A DNA stretch of 64,000 nucleotides from NCBI GenBank assembly GCA_041907665.1, contig JAYRGW010000002.1:1-64000 (forward strand), in the 5' to 3' direction. This document shows positions 53,673-63,102 of the stretch, in pieces. The position numbers and the translations under genes are program-made. Every line of letters starts with the position of its first letter. The stretch's first letter is position 1. Source of the stretch: JAAYUD01 sp041907665 (lineage in GTDB: Bacteria > Bacteroidota > Bacteroidia > Bacteroidales > Bacteroidaceae). The notes under the pieces are model-generated. The model saw nothing but the letters and a program-made list of their open reading frames with translations. It made no database searches and was not told the DNA's origin.

Positions 53673-56021
53673 ATGAAACAACTGAGCAAATTATTTATAC
53701 TGCTGTTTACCCTTTGGTTGGGAGCTGCTTGTTCCTCATCCAATAATAGTCCCGAAGAAGAAAAAATATACGACGGACTAAATTACTCACCATCTTCTCC
53801 AAATGCAGACGAACCTTTAAAGATTACTTTCAAAGCTCCCGCTTCATCGGCACTTTATGGCTATTCGGGCGATGTTTACATCCATACAGGAGTCATATCG
53901 GAAGGTACTTGGGTATTTGTTCCCGCATCGTGGAGCACCAACATCGACAAATGCAAAATGACCAAAGATGCCGACAACCAATGGAGCATCACGCTTGCGC
54001 CTTCTATCCGCAACTGGTTTTCGTCGGGTTCAACACCAGTCAACAAACTCGGTATCGTAATTAGAAGTAGTGATGGTACAAAGAAAGGCATAGATAATGA
54101 TTCTTTTGTTTCGGTAATAGATGAAAAATACAAGAGTTTCCAACCTGCCGCAATCGCAGAAAAGGCCATGCCGTCAGGACTGCAATACGGCATTAATATA
54201 GGGAGCGATAAGACTAGCGTCACCCTTGTGCTTTATGATAAAGATACTTCAGGAGCACACAAAAATTATGTTCACGTAGTGGGAGACTTCAACAATTGGA
54301 CATTGAGCAATACAACATCAAGCCAGATGTATCGCGATAATGATGCAGGATGTTGGTGGATTACACTAACCGGACTTGATGCATCAAAAGAGTACGCCTT
54401 TCAATATTGCGTATGGAATTCGGACGGGACAATGACGCGTTTGGGCGATCCCTATTGCCACAAAATTCTAGATCCCGACAACGATCCATATATTCCGTCG
54501 AACGTTTATACCGACAATAAGACCTACCCATCTGGAGCAATTGGCATTGCATCAGTATTCCAAATAAACGAGCCAAGCTATAGTTGGAACACCAACAATT
54601 TCTCGATAGACAACAGTGACAATATGGTGATATATGAAGTATTGCTCCGCGATTTCACAAATACAGGGACAGAAGGTTCGGGCAATCTGGCAGAAGCCAT
54701 TAAGAAACTTGACTATATAAAATCATTGGGGGTAAACGCTATAGAGTTGATGCCGGTTCAAGAATTTGATGGAAACAATAGTTGGGGTTATAATCCTTGT
54801 TTCTATTTCGCAATGGATAAAACGTATGGAACAAACACTATGTACAAAGAATTTATCGATGCCTGCCATCAGCGTGGTATGGGTGTACTGCTCGATGTCG
54901 TATACAACCATGCCACAGGCAATTGTCCGCTTGCCAAACTTTATTGGGATGCAACAAACAATCGGCCGGCATCAAACAATCCGTATTTTAATGTAACGGC
55001 ACCACACCCCTATTCTTATTATAACGACTTCAACCACGAATCTACTCTTACAAGAGCATATATCAAACGAAGCTTAAAATATTTGCTTACCGAATACAAA
55101 ATCGACGGATTTCGTTTCGACTTCACAAAAGGTTTTACGAATCAAGCAAGTACGGAGTCAACGGCCAGTAATTATGACGCCTCGCGTATTGCCATCCTGA
55201 AAGACTATTACTCGGCAATTCACGAAACAAATGCCAATGCAGTGATGATATGCGAGCACTTCTGTGTTCAACCGGAAGAAGCTGCTCTAGGTGATGCCGG
55301 CATCAAATGTTGGCGCAAATTAAATAATGCATATTGTCAAACAGCAATGGGGTATCAGGATCAAAGCTCGTTTGCAGATCTTACTACATGGAACACTACG
55401 ATGCCGCCCAACAGCTGGATAGGATATATGGAAAGCCATGATGAAGAACGCATGGGATATAAACAAACCCAATGGGGATCGGGAACTTTGAAAACAGATA
55501 TTTCTGATAGAATGAAACAACTTGGCACAAATGCGGCATTCTTTCTCACCGTTTCGGGACCGAAAATGATCTGGCAATTCGGTGAACTAGGATACGACTA
55601 TTCAATAAATAGCGATTATACCGGTACGACCACAAGCGATAATTACCGCACTAATCCAAAGCCGGTAAGATGGGATTATTACAATGTAGCAGAACGAAAA
55701 GGGCTATACGATACTTATAGCAAATTATTGTCATTACGCAATTCGAATCCTGAACTATTCAGCCAATCGGCTTTCCAAAACTGGAATGTCACTGAAAGTT
55801 ATTGGAGTCAAGGTCGAAGCATATCACTTCAGGCATCAAATGGCAAACGCCTTATTGTAGTAGGCAATTTTACGGCCAATTCTATTTCTACTGCGGTAAA
55901 TTTTGGACAGACCGGAACATGGTACGACTATTTCAACAACACAACCATCACCGTTACATCATCCACTCAGTCGATCACTTTACCTGCGCACGAATTCAAA
56001 GTTTACACCTCTTTTCAATAA
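53673..56021 (+). CDS. Surface GH13 alpha-amylase/pullulanase-type lipoprotein
   Basis: The 782-aa lipoprotein (signal ending LGAACSSS) fills the SusG position: cutting starch or glycogen outside the cell. An N-terminal beta-sandwich (about 30-150) and a CBM48-like early-set domain with VHVVGDFNNW (about 185-290) precede the GH13 barrel. Catalytic regions are DVVYNHA (I), GFRFDFTKGF with the nucleophile Asp (II), MICEHF with the acid/base Glu (III) and ESHDEERMG with the third Asp (IV). The early-set domain is more like pullulanase-type enzymes than SusG, so activity on branch points is possible. Confidence 0.92.
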   Translation: MKQLSKLFILLFTLWLGAACSSSNNSPEEEKIYDGLNYSPSSPNADEPLKITFKAPASSALYGYSGDVYIHTGVISEGTWVFVPASWSTNIDKCKMTKDADNQWSITLAPSIRNWFSSGSTPVNKLGIVIRSSDGTKKGIDNDSFVSVIDEKYKSFQPAAIAEKAMPSGLQYGINIGSDKTSVTLVLYDKDTSGAHKNYVHVVGDFNNWTLSNTTSSQMYRDNDAGCWWITLTGLDASKEYAFQYCVWNSDGTMTRLGDPYCHKILDPDNDPYIPSNVYTDNKTYPSGAIGIASVFQINEPSYSWNTNNFSIDNSDNMVIYEVLLRDFTNTGTEGSGNLAEAIKKLDYIKSLGVNAIELMPVQEFDGNNSWGYNPCFYFAMDKTYGTNTMYKEFIDACHQRGMGVLLDVVYNHATGNCPLAKLYWDATNNRPASNNPYFNVTAPHPYSYYNDFNHESTLTRAYIKRSLKYLLTEYKIDGFRFDFTKGFTNQASTESTASNYDASRIAILKDYYSAIHETNANAVMICEHFCVQPEEAALGDAGIKCWRKLNNAYCQTAMGYQDQSSFADLTTWNTTMPPNSWIGYMESHDEERMGYKQTQWGSGTLKTDISDRMKQLGTNAAFFLTVSGPKMIWQFGELGYDYSINSDYTGTTTSDNYRTNPKPVRWDYYNVAERKGLYDTYSKLLSLRNSNPELFSQSAFQNWNVTESYWSQGRSISLQASNGKRLIVVGNFTANSISTAVNFGQTGTWYDYFNNTTITVTSSTQSITLPAHEFKVYTSFQ

Positions 56022-56081
56022 ATGTGCTCATTGTATCTTATCAAAAAACATCTATATTATTTATCGGAATAATTTAAAAGT

Positions 56082-57926
56082 ATGAAAAAGATTATATATA
56101 TCATATTAACACTATTGTCATTGAATGCAGTTGCTGGAAATATTAATAAAATAGATCCTCCTTGTTGGTTTACAGAGATGAACATCCCACAACTTCAACT
56201 AATGGTTTATGGAAAAAATATTTCAAAAGCAGAAGTTAGCATAAGCTACCCAGGAGTGAAGGTCGACAGCATCGTCCGGTTGGAAAGTAACAACTATTTA
56301 CTGATATACCTCCACTTGGATAAAATATTGAAACCGGGTAAGATGAAGTTATACTTTAAGCAAGAGAACAAGTCTTTTGTAGCTGAATACGAATTTAAAA
56401 AAAGAGAAAAAACAGGAGCCGAGCACAAAGGATTTGATATGTCTGATGTGCTCTATCTGCTCATGCCAGATAGATTTGCTAACGGAAATCCTAAAAACGA
56501 TATAGCAAAGAACATGTCGCCATATAAATTAGACCGAAACGATCCGAATAGCCGACATGGAGGAGATCTTGCCGGCATAGAGCAGCATCTGAATTATTTC
56601 AACGATCTAGGAGTTACAGCATTGTGGTTCACCCCCGTATTAGAGAACAACATGGAAGGCGGGTCTTACCATGGATATGCCACCACAGACTATTACAAGA
56701 TAGACCGCCGTCTTGGTAGCAACGAAGAATATTGCAATCTGATAAAAGACGCCCACCAACACGGACTGAAAGTTATCATGGACATGGTGTTCAATCATTG
56801 TGGTTCGGAACACCAATGGATTAAGGATATGCCCTCAAAAGATTGGTTCAACTATCCCGATTACAAGAATCATTTCGTACAAACATCCGGCCGACTGACC
56901 CCTCATGTCGATCCTTATGCTTCTAAGTACGACTATGACAAAATGATTAACGGATGGTTTGTGCCCTCCATGCCGGATTTGAATCAACGCAACCCTCATG
57001 TTTACAAATATTTGGTTCAAAATAGTATGTGGTGGATAGAATATGCCGATATTGACGGCATCCGGATGGACACCTATCCTTATGCCGATTATGATGCTAT
57101 GAGTAATTGGCAGAAAGAAATAAACGATGAATATCCAAACTTTAACACCGTAGGTGAAACATGGGGTTCCGAGCCTGCATATACAGCATGGTGGCAAAAA
57201 GACTCTAAACTATCGGCCCCTCGCAATAGCAATTTGAAAACGGTAATGGATTTCAGCTTCATGGTCAACATAAACAAAGCAAAGAATGAACAAAGCGATG
57301 AATATGGACAAGGGCTAGAAAGAATATACAACAATTTTGTTTATGACTTCCTTTATGCCAACAACAACTCTATACTTGCTTTTCTTGAGAATCACGACTC
57401 TGACCGATTTTTGGGCGAAGGCGACAACCTCCCCCTGTTGGAACAAGCAGCGACACTACTTCTGACCACCCATCGCATTCCACAATTATATTACGGTTCC
57501 GAAATAATGATGAATGGCGTAAAGACTGTAACAGACGGATATGTTCGGAAAGATTTTCCAGGAGGATGGATCGGTGATAAAGAAGATGCCTTCAAACAAG
57601 AAAACAGAACTGCAAAACAAAACGAGTGCTACAACTTTTTCCGCAGACTGCTTCATTGGCGTCAAGGCAACGAAGTAATATCGAAAGGTAAAATGATACA
57701 GTTTATCCCGGAAAAAGGCATCTATGCCTATGCAAGACAGTATAATGGTAAAACGGTATTGGTTATTCTCAATGGCACAGACAAAGAGGCTTCCGTACCT
57801 ATAGAGAGATATAAAGAAATTCTAGGTGAAAAGAATGAAGGGCGCGAAGTACTGACAGAGACAAACATTATACTTGCAAACAAATTGACAATGACTCCTC
57901 GGCAATCACTCGTTATTGAGTTGTAA
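56082..57926 (+). CDS. SusA-like periplasmic neopullulanase (GH13)
   Basis: The 614-aa protein has a cleavable signal (LSLNAVAGN) without lipobox, so it should act in the periplasm on imported maltooligosaccharides, as SusA (617 aa) does in B. thetaiotaomicron. An N-terminal domain of about 110 residues precedes the GH13 barrel with DMVFNHCG (I), GIRMDTYPYAD (II, nucleophile Asp), VGETWG (III, acid/base Glu) and ENHDSDRFL (IV). The C-terminal beta domain closes the protein. It follows the surface amylase by 60 bp in the same direction. Confidence 0.93.
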   Translation: MKKIIYIILTLLSLNAVAGNINKIDPPCWFTEMNIPQLQLMVYGKNISKAEVSISYPGVKVDSIVRLESNNYLLIYLHLDKILKPGKMKLYFKQENKSFVAEYEFKKREKTGAEHKGFDMSDVLYLLMPDRFANGNPKNDIAKNMSPYKLDRNDPNSRHGGDLAGIEQHLNYFNDLGVTALWFTPVLENNMEGGSYHGYATTDYYKIDRRLGSNEEYCNLIKDAHQHGLKVIMDMVFNHCGSEHQWIKDMPSKDWFNYPDYKNHFVQTSGRLTPHVDPYASKYDYDKMINGWFVPSMPDLNQRNPHVYKYLVQNSMWWIEYADIDGIRMDTYPYADYDAMSNWQKEINDEYPNFNTVGETWGSEPAYTAWWQKDSKLSAPRNSNLKTVMDFSFMVNINKAKNEQSDEYGQGLERIYNNFVYDFLYANNNSILAFLENHDSDRFLGEGDNLPLLEQAATLLLTTHRIPQLYYGSEIMMNGVKTVTDGYVRKDFPGGWIGDKEDAFKQENRTAKQNECYNFFRRLLHWRQGNEVISKGKMIQFIPEKGIYAYARQYNGKTVLVILNGTDKEASVPIERYKEILGEKNEGREVLTETNIILANKLTMTPRQSLVIEL

Positions 57927-58092
57927 TCAGCCCTAAGTCGGTTTACAATTAAGCGCTGAGTCAATACTGCAAATCGTAGTTTGTAGTATTCTGAAAGATG
58001 AGTTCAGATAAAAAAAGAATCAATCAGAACCGCCATCTTCTTCTTTTTCACTATCTTTATCCATTCTTTTAAACACAACAAACTTTAAGGAC

Positions 58093-59190
58093 ATGAAACC
58101 TTTTTCAAAATTTATTTTACTCACTAGTTTGACATTAATGACTATTATTCAGTATCAGAATGCCGACAATCACTCTACTGAAAACAATCCTAAAAAGCAT
58201 TCTACAACTTTTGCCAAAGGGGCGGATGTAGGTTGGATTACACAAATGGAAAAAGAAGGAGCCAAATTTTATAATGCAGAAGGGAAGCAAATGGAATGTA
58301 TGGCATAGCTCAAGTCAATGGGAATGAATGCTATTCGTTTGCGCGTATGGGTCAATCCCAAAGACGGATGGTGTGGAAAGCAAGATCTTTTGGCTAAGGC
58401 ACTACGAGCAAAGAAGCTTGGTATGAGAATCATGATAGACTTTCATTATAGTGATTGGTGGGCCGATCCGGGCAAACAAAACAAACCGGCTGCTTGGAAA
58501 AGCTATAATATGCAAGAGCTGAAACAGGCAGTAGCCAATCATACGAAAGAAATATTACTCCTTTTAAAACGAAATAACATTGCACCAGAATGGGTACAAG
58601 TAGGAAATGAAACGACCAATGGTATGCTTTGGCCTGATGGCGGCGTATGGCTTTGGGATGAAAATAAGGAGAATAAACCTAACCATTTTGACAATTATGC
58701 AGCATTGAGCAACACCGGATACAATGCGGTAAAAGCTGTTTTTCCAAAGGCAAAAGTCATTGTACACATTGATAATGGATATAACAAAGAACAATTCAGC
58801 CGTTTTTTTAGCCGATTAAAATCGAATGGCGGCAAATGGGATGTGATAGGCATGTCGCTCTACCCGTCTTATTACGAAGGCTTTGAACAAGACCGAAAAG
58901 GTACATGCAATAAGTTCATTAGTAAATGCATGGAGAATATCGAATATCTGACAAAAACCTATTCCACTCCAGTTATGATTTCTGAGATAGGCATGCCTTG
59001 GGATGATGCAGTAACTGCAAACTATTTTTTAAGTAGTATCATCCACAAGACAAAAGAAGTCGGTATTACAAAATGCTTGGGTGTGTTTTACTGGGAACCC
59101 GAAGGCTACGCCAAATGGAGCAAATACTCGCTTTGCGCTTTCGATAACTCAGGAAAACCTACAGTTGCAATGGATGCGTTTAACCAATAA
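58093..59190 (+). pseudogene. GH53 endo-beta-1,4-galactanase, broken by an in-frame amber codon
   Basis: GH53 enzymes cut beta-1,4-galactan of pectin side chains. The frame of 1098 nt (365 codons with stop) begins with a signal peptide and FAKGADVGWITQME, then meets TAG at 58306-58308 after residue 71. It continues in the same frame with KSMGMNAIRLRVWVNP and the rest of the barrel. Both catalytic Glu residues remain after the stop: QVGNETTNGM (acid/base) and MISEIGMPW (nucleophile). At the stop, relatives have a leucine, so a single TTG to TAG change is the simplest cause. A start at 58318 could make a 290-aa piece lacking the signal peptide and first strands. Confidence 0.9.
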
Positions 59191-59269
59191 CTAATAAAAA
59201 CACCTTGAAGTAATGTATAAAATGTCTATAGCAGACAAACATCGCTTCAAGGTGTTTTTATTAGTTATT
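59186..59269 (+). terminator. Terminator with 25-bp arms after the GH53 gene
   Basis: The arms AATAACTAATAAAAACACCT (plus TGAAG) and their exact complement are 25 bp long around a 34-nt loop. The left arm includes the GH53 stop codon TAA. The T-rich right arm would stop transcription at the end of the locus. Confidence 0.75.
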
Positions 59270-59339
59270 TAAATATTCTTCTCGCCCCTATAAAATGATC
59301 ATTTATTGTACAAATGACTAAATACGGGACTTTAGAAAG

Positions 59340-61169
59340 CTATTTATCTCTATTCTTTTTTTCTTTTCGACCTTCTCTAGCTTCGTGTTTAGAATCAAAA
59401 AATTGTCGCCAATCGTCCTTAGGATACTGTTTGGATTCATTTTTCTTTGAAGGCTTATCTTTCCTTCTACGATCACCAAAAGAGCTGGAACCTCCTCTAT
59501 GAGAACCATTATCAGCTGTATTATCTTTATCGGCTTCTTCTACAACGACCTGACGCCCATTGTATTGAGTTTTGTTAAGAGCCTTTGTTATAAGCCCTGC
59601 TTGTTTTTCGCCAACCTCAAAGAAAGAAAAGTTTTTCATCAAATCGATACGACCGATATCAATACGTTTGCCCCGAATCTTAGAATTCACAAGTTGTATC
59701 AATTCTTTGGCATAGAAATTATCCATCTTGCCCAAATTAATAAAGAAACGAGTAAAACCAGGTTCTGCTTTCGTCGAACGTTCTCTACCACGAGAGCGGA
59801 ACGAAGAATCTCTTCCTCCACGATCTCCTCCCCGTTCAACAGGAATATCCAATTCGTCGTGACCTTTATAATAATCTAAGAAGCGATTAAATTCGTGCGA
59901 AACCAATCGTTTGATAAGATCTTCCTTGCTCAACCAATCGAGCTTGCGATAAACATCGGGCATATAAGAAACAATTTCTTCTTCATTGACCTTCACTTTT
60001 TCGAGATCATCAATAACTTTCAATAACTGTTTCTCGCATATTTGTTTACCGGTAGGCATCACTCCCACAGCAAACTGTTTGCCGATAACTTTCTCAATGG
60101 CCCGAATCTTTCCTTTTTCCCGAAGATTGACAATAGCAATAGATGTACCGGTTTTATCGGCACGTCCTGTTCGTCCACTTCGATGAGTATAATTTTCTAC
60201 ATCATCTGGCAAACCATAGTTAATGACGTGAGTTAAATTTTCTACATCCAAACCACGGGCAGCAACATCGGTAGCAACCAACAACTGGAGATTTTTAATA
60301 CGAAATTTCTGCATCACAGCATCTCGTTGGGCTTGCGACAAATCTCCATGAAGTGCATCAGCATTGTATCCCTCTTGCATCAATTTATCGGCAATCTCTT
60401 GTGTCTCGATTTTGGTACGACAGAAAACAATACCATAGATATCGGGATAATAATCGACAATTCTTTTCAGAGCCGCATATTTGTCTTTGGCATGAACCAA
60501 ATACATCACATGCTTCACATTAGCCGTACTCTCATTACGGCGTCCAATAGTTATCTCTTTTGCGTCATGTAGATAGTTTTTGGCTATACGAGCAATATCC
60601 TGACTCATTGTTGCAGAGAATAAAAGCGTATTGCGATTATCCGGAACCTGAGCAAGGATAGAATTGATGCTTTCTGTAAATCCCATATTAAGCATTTCAT
60701 CAGCCTCATCGAGAACCACATTCCCCACATTGGCAAGCGAAACGGTCTTGCGCTCCATCAAATCGATAAGCCTTCCCGGAGTAGCAACAACAACATGAAC
60801 GCCCTGGCGCAAACTACGTATCTGGCTTTCGATAGACGACCCTCCATAAACAGGCAAAACCTTCAAACCATCCAAGTATTTGGCATAGCTACTCATATCG
60901 TCGGCAATCTGCAAACAAAGTTCACGAGTAGGGCAAAGGACTAACGCCTGCGGATAACGATCAGAAATATTTATCTTTTGTAAAAGAGGAATACCGTAAG
61001 CGGCTGTCTTGCCGGTACCTGTTTGAGCCAACGCCACAAGGTCGTTATTCTCTCCCAATAAATAAGGAATTACTTCTTCTTGGACCGGCATGGGACTCTC
61101 ATATCCCATTTCTTCAATTGCTTTGCGAATGGCCGGAGCTACGCAAAGTTCTTCAAAACTCTTCATCAA
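59340..61169 (-). CDS. DEAD-box RNA helicase
   Basis: The 609-aa ATP-dependent RNA helicase has the Q motif (PMPVQEEVIP), motif I AQTGTGKTAAYG, motif II VLDEADEMLNMG, motif III SATMS and motif VI HRSGRTGRADK. A DbpA/CsdA-type RNA-binding domain follows (about 480-555) and then a basic, low-complexity tail. The architecture resembles DeaD/CsdA, which remodels RNA in ribosome assembly and cold adaptation. It is transcribed alone, converging with the GH53 gene. The symbol is left open because DEAD helicases of this type are several per genome. Confidence 0.93.
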   Translation of the reverse strand: MMKSFEELCVAPAIRKAIEEMGYESPMPVQEEVIPYLLGENNDLVALAQTGTGKTAAYGIPLLQKINISDRYPQALVLCPTRELCLQIADDMSSYAKYLDGLKVLPVYGGSSIESQIRSLRQGVHVVVATPGRLIDLMERKTVSLANVGNVVLDEADEMLNMGFTESINSILAQVPDNRNTLLFSATMSQDIARIAKNYLHDAKEITIGRRNESTANVKHVMYLVHAKDKYAALKRIVDYYPDIYGIVFCRTKIETQEIADKLMQEGYNADALHGDLSQAQRDAVMQKFRIKNLQLLVATDVAARGLDVENLTHVINYGLPDDVENYTHRSGRTGRADKTGTSIAIVNLREKGKIRAIEKVIGKQFAVGVMPTGKQICEKQLLKVIDDLEKVKVNEEEIVSYMPDVYRKLDWLSKEDLIKRLVSHEFNRFLDYYKGHDELDIPVERGGDRGGRDSSFRSRGRERSTKAEPGFTRFFINLGKMDNFYAKELIQLVNSKIRGKRIDIGRIDLMKNFSFFEVGEKQAGLITKALNKTQYNGRQVVVEEADKDNTADNGSHRGGSSSFGDRRRKDKPSKKNESKQYPKDDWRQFFDSKHEAREGRKEKKNRDK

Positions 61170-61215
61170 CTAATTATATGTATCTTAAATTGGCGACAAA
61201 GATACGGATAATTAT

Positions 61216-62280
61216 TTAATTATCTATCAATAAGAGACTTCTTAATCTATGAATCTTTGATTTACTAAGTCCAACTCCCTTCTGTAGATAATTATCCACA
61301 TCACCATACATCTGCCGTATTTGATCAAAAGCAGCATCGAGAAAATCTTGTCTGGCGGAAAAAATAGTCGTCACCGCCTCTTGGTATTGGGCTGGTAGAT
61401 CATAAGCAAATTTGGAATATTCCGTCACATTAAAATATTTATTACTCAAACAATAATCTTCCATTATTTCATCATCATTTACATCAAGAGCTGAAAGTAT
61501 CAAAGCCGACACAATACCGGTACGACTTTCGCCCGACGAACAATGAATAATAGCGGGATAATTTTTAGGATTGAGCAGTACGTTAAAGATCTTACGATAT
61601 GTAGCCATATTTTGTTGCACCATATTCCGATTGCTCTGTTCGACCAAGCGAGAGACAGTATCGCATATCATCTCTTTTTGCTGCACTTTGTGCAGCAAAT
61701 TATCTATTTCGTCTTCCTTTATTGGAAAATTCACCACTTTGAATTCTTTTTCCACATGAGAACGATCGCGAATTTCTCGTTTATCTCTTAAGTCGATAAT
61801 TGTTCGAATACCCAAATTATGAAGAGCATGAATGGCCTCTTCGTCCATATTGTCTATATCAGCAGAACGATAAAGCATTCCCCACCGAACGATTTTATTA
61901 TCATTGCGAACCCTATAGCCACCTAAATCGCGGAAATTCTGTATACCTCCAATATTCAGATTGCGAGCAGCGACCTTATAACGATACTTCCCATTAAAGT
62001 CTATCAAGAAGTAATAACGCATCAATGGATTATTAGTGACAATGGTAAGATAGCCACTCGAGATATCTGTAATTGCTATTGGAGTGTCTTCACTAATTTC
62101 ATCGGGGTTAGTAGAAGCATATACTTTCACCTTGCCGGGTATCGAAGGCAAGGTTTCCCATTTCACAACACAATTACCGACATTATTCTCTTCACAAGCC
62201 ACTAAAATATCGGGGGCAGTCTGAGAGCACGAAGTGATAACGGGAACCAAAGACAAATAAATCCAAAATTTCTTCATCAT
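61216..62280 (-). CDS. Tyrosine-type phosphatase lipoprotein
   Basis: The 354-aa protein has a lipoprotein signal (PVITSCSQ), an N-terminal beta-sandwich of about 100 residues and a phosphatase domain of the tyrosine/dual-specificity (Y_phosphatase3) type. That domain opens with GGIQNFRDLGGYRV and has the catalytic loop IHCSSGESRTG (CX5R). It would act in the envelope rather than on cytoplasmic phosphoproteins, so phospho-sugar, phosphoinositide or exported phosphotyrosine substrates are all possible. No neighbouring kinase is seen. Confidence 0.85.
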   Translation of the reverse strand: MMKKFWIYLSLVPVITSCSQTAPDILVACEENNVGNCVVKWETLPSIPGKVKVYASTNPDEISEDTPIAITDISSGYLTIVTNNPLMRYYFLIDFNGKYRYKVAARNLNIGGIQNFRDLGGYRVRNDNKIVRWGMLYRSADIDNMDEEAIHALHNLGIRTIIDLRDKREIRDRSHVEKEFKVVNFPIKEDEIDNLLHKVQQKEMICDTVSRLVEQSNRNMVQQNMATYRKIFNVLLNPKNYPAIIHCSSGESRTGIVSALILSALDVNDDEIMEDYCLSNKYFNVTEYSKFAYDLPAQYQEAVTTIFSARQDFLDAAFDQIRQMYGDVDNYLQKGVGLSKSKIHRLRSLLLIDN

Positions 62281-62415
62281 TGAATACTTCTCCTATTCTT
62301 GGTGCGATAATAGGCTATTAGCCCAGAAGCACCTCGCAAAGATAGATATTCTTTTCGAATTCTATCGGATATTTGCCTTAATTAGGCTAACTATAGAGAT
62401 TTTAAGTTAAGAAAG

Positions 62416-63018
62416 TTATTTGCACAAATCTCTCGATTTCTTGCCGAGATAGCCTCCATGATGACGTTTCGAATAATCTTCGATAGTGAAACCTGTCTTT
62501 TTCATCGATTCGACGACCAAGATATCGCCAATAACAGTCATCATCGTAGTAGAAGTGGTAGGAGTCAATCCCAACGGACAAACCTCTTTCGGATTACCGG
62601 TGCTAATGCAAACATCCGATTCTTTGGCAAGCGGACTATCCGGATTGGCAGTAATAACAATAAACTTCAATGCAGGATTAAGAGTATGAGCCAACTCCGT
62701 CAATTCGACTATTTCGCGGGTTTTACCCGAATTGGAAATAAGCAATAGCAAATCATTTGTTTGAAGAATGCCTAAATCACCATGTTGAGCTTCACTCGGA
62801 TGAAGAAATACAGCAGGTATACCCGTCGAACAAAAAGTAGTTGCAATATTCATTGCTATTTGTCCGGCTTTCCCCATACCCGAAGTAACCAATTTACCAC
62901 CTTTATTATACACTTGCTCAACTATCAAGTCAACAGCCTGTTCGTAAGCATCCGTTATTGGAATATTCAACACGGCTTGAGCCTCTTTTTGTAGAATCTC
63001 ATTTATTGAATCAATCAT
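62416..63018 (-). CDS. D-arabinose-5-phosphate isomerase, SIS domain only
   Basis: The enzyme interconverts ribulose-5-phosphate and arabinose-5-phosphate, the first step to Kdo of lipopolysaccharide. The 200-aa protein is one SIS domain with TSGMGKAGQIAMNIATTF, LHPSEAQHGDLG and ISNSGKTREIVELTE, and the KdsD-type C-terminus RHHGGYLGKKSRDLC. The two CBS domains of E. coli KdsD are absent; such short isomerases are known in Bacteroides fragilis. It diverges from the M16 protease gene. Confidence 0.88.
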   Translation of the reverse strand: MIDSINEILQKEAQAVLNIPITDAYEQAVDLIVEQVYNKGGKLVTSGMGKAGQIAMNIATTFCSTGIPAVFLHPSEAQHGDLGILQTNDLLLLISNSGKTREIVELTELAHTLNPALKFIVITANPDSPLAKESDVCISTGNPKEVCPLGLTPTTSTTMMTVIGDILVVESMKKTGFTIEDYSKRHHGGYLGKKSRDLCK

Positions 63019-63076
63019 TTTTTCTCATTTTTCATACAAATATCAGTATTTTTCTATAAACTGCAATAGGTTTTTG

Positions 63077-63084
63077 TAATTTTG
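63077..63084 (+). promoter_or_regulatory. -7 element of the M16 protease gene
   Basis: TAATTTTG, 18 bp before the start codon. No TTTG is visible at the usual spacing upstream. Confidence 0.4.
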
Positions 63085-63102
63085 TAGTTCAAAAATCAAC
63101 AA

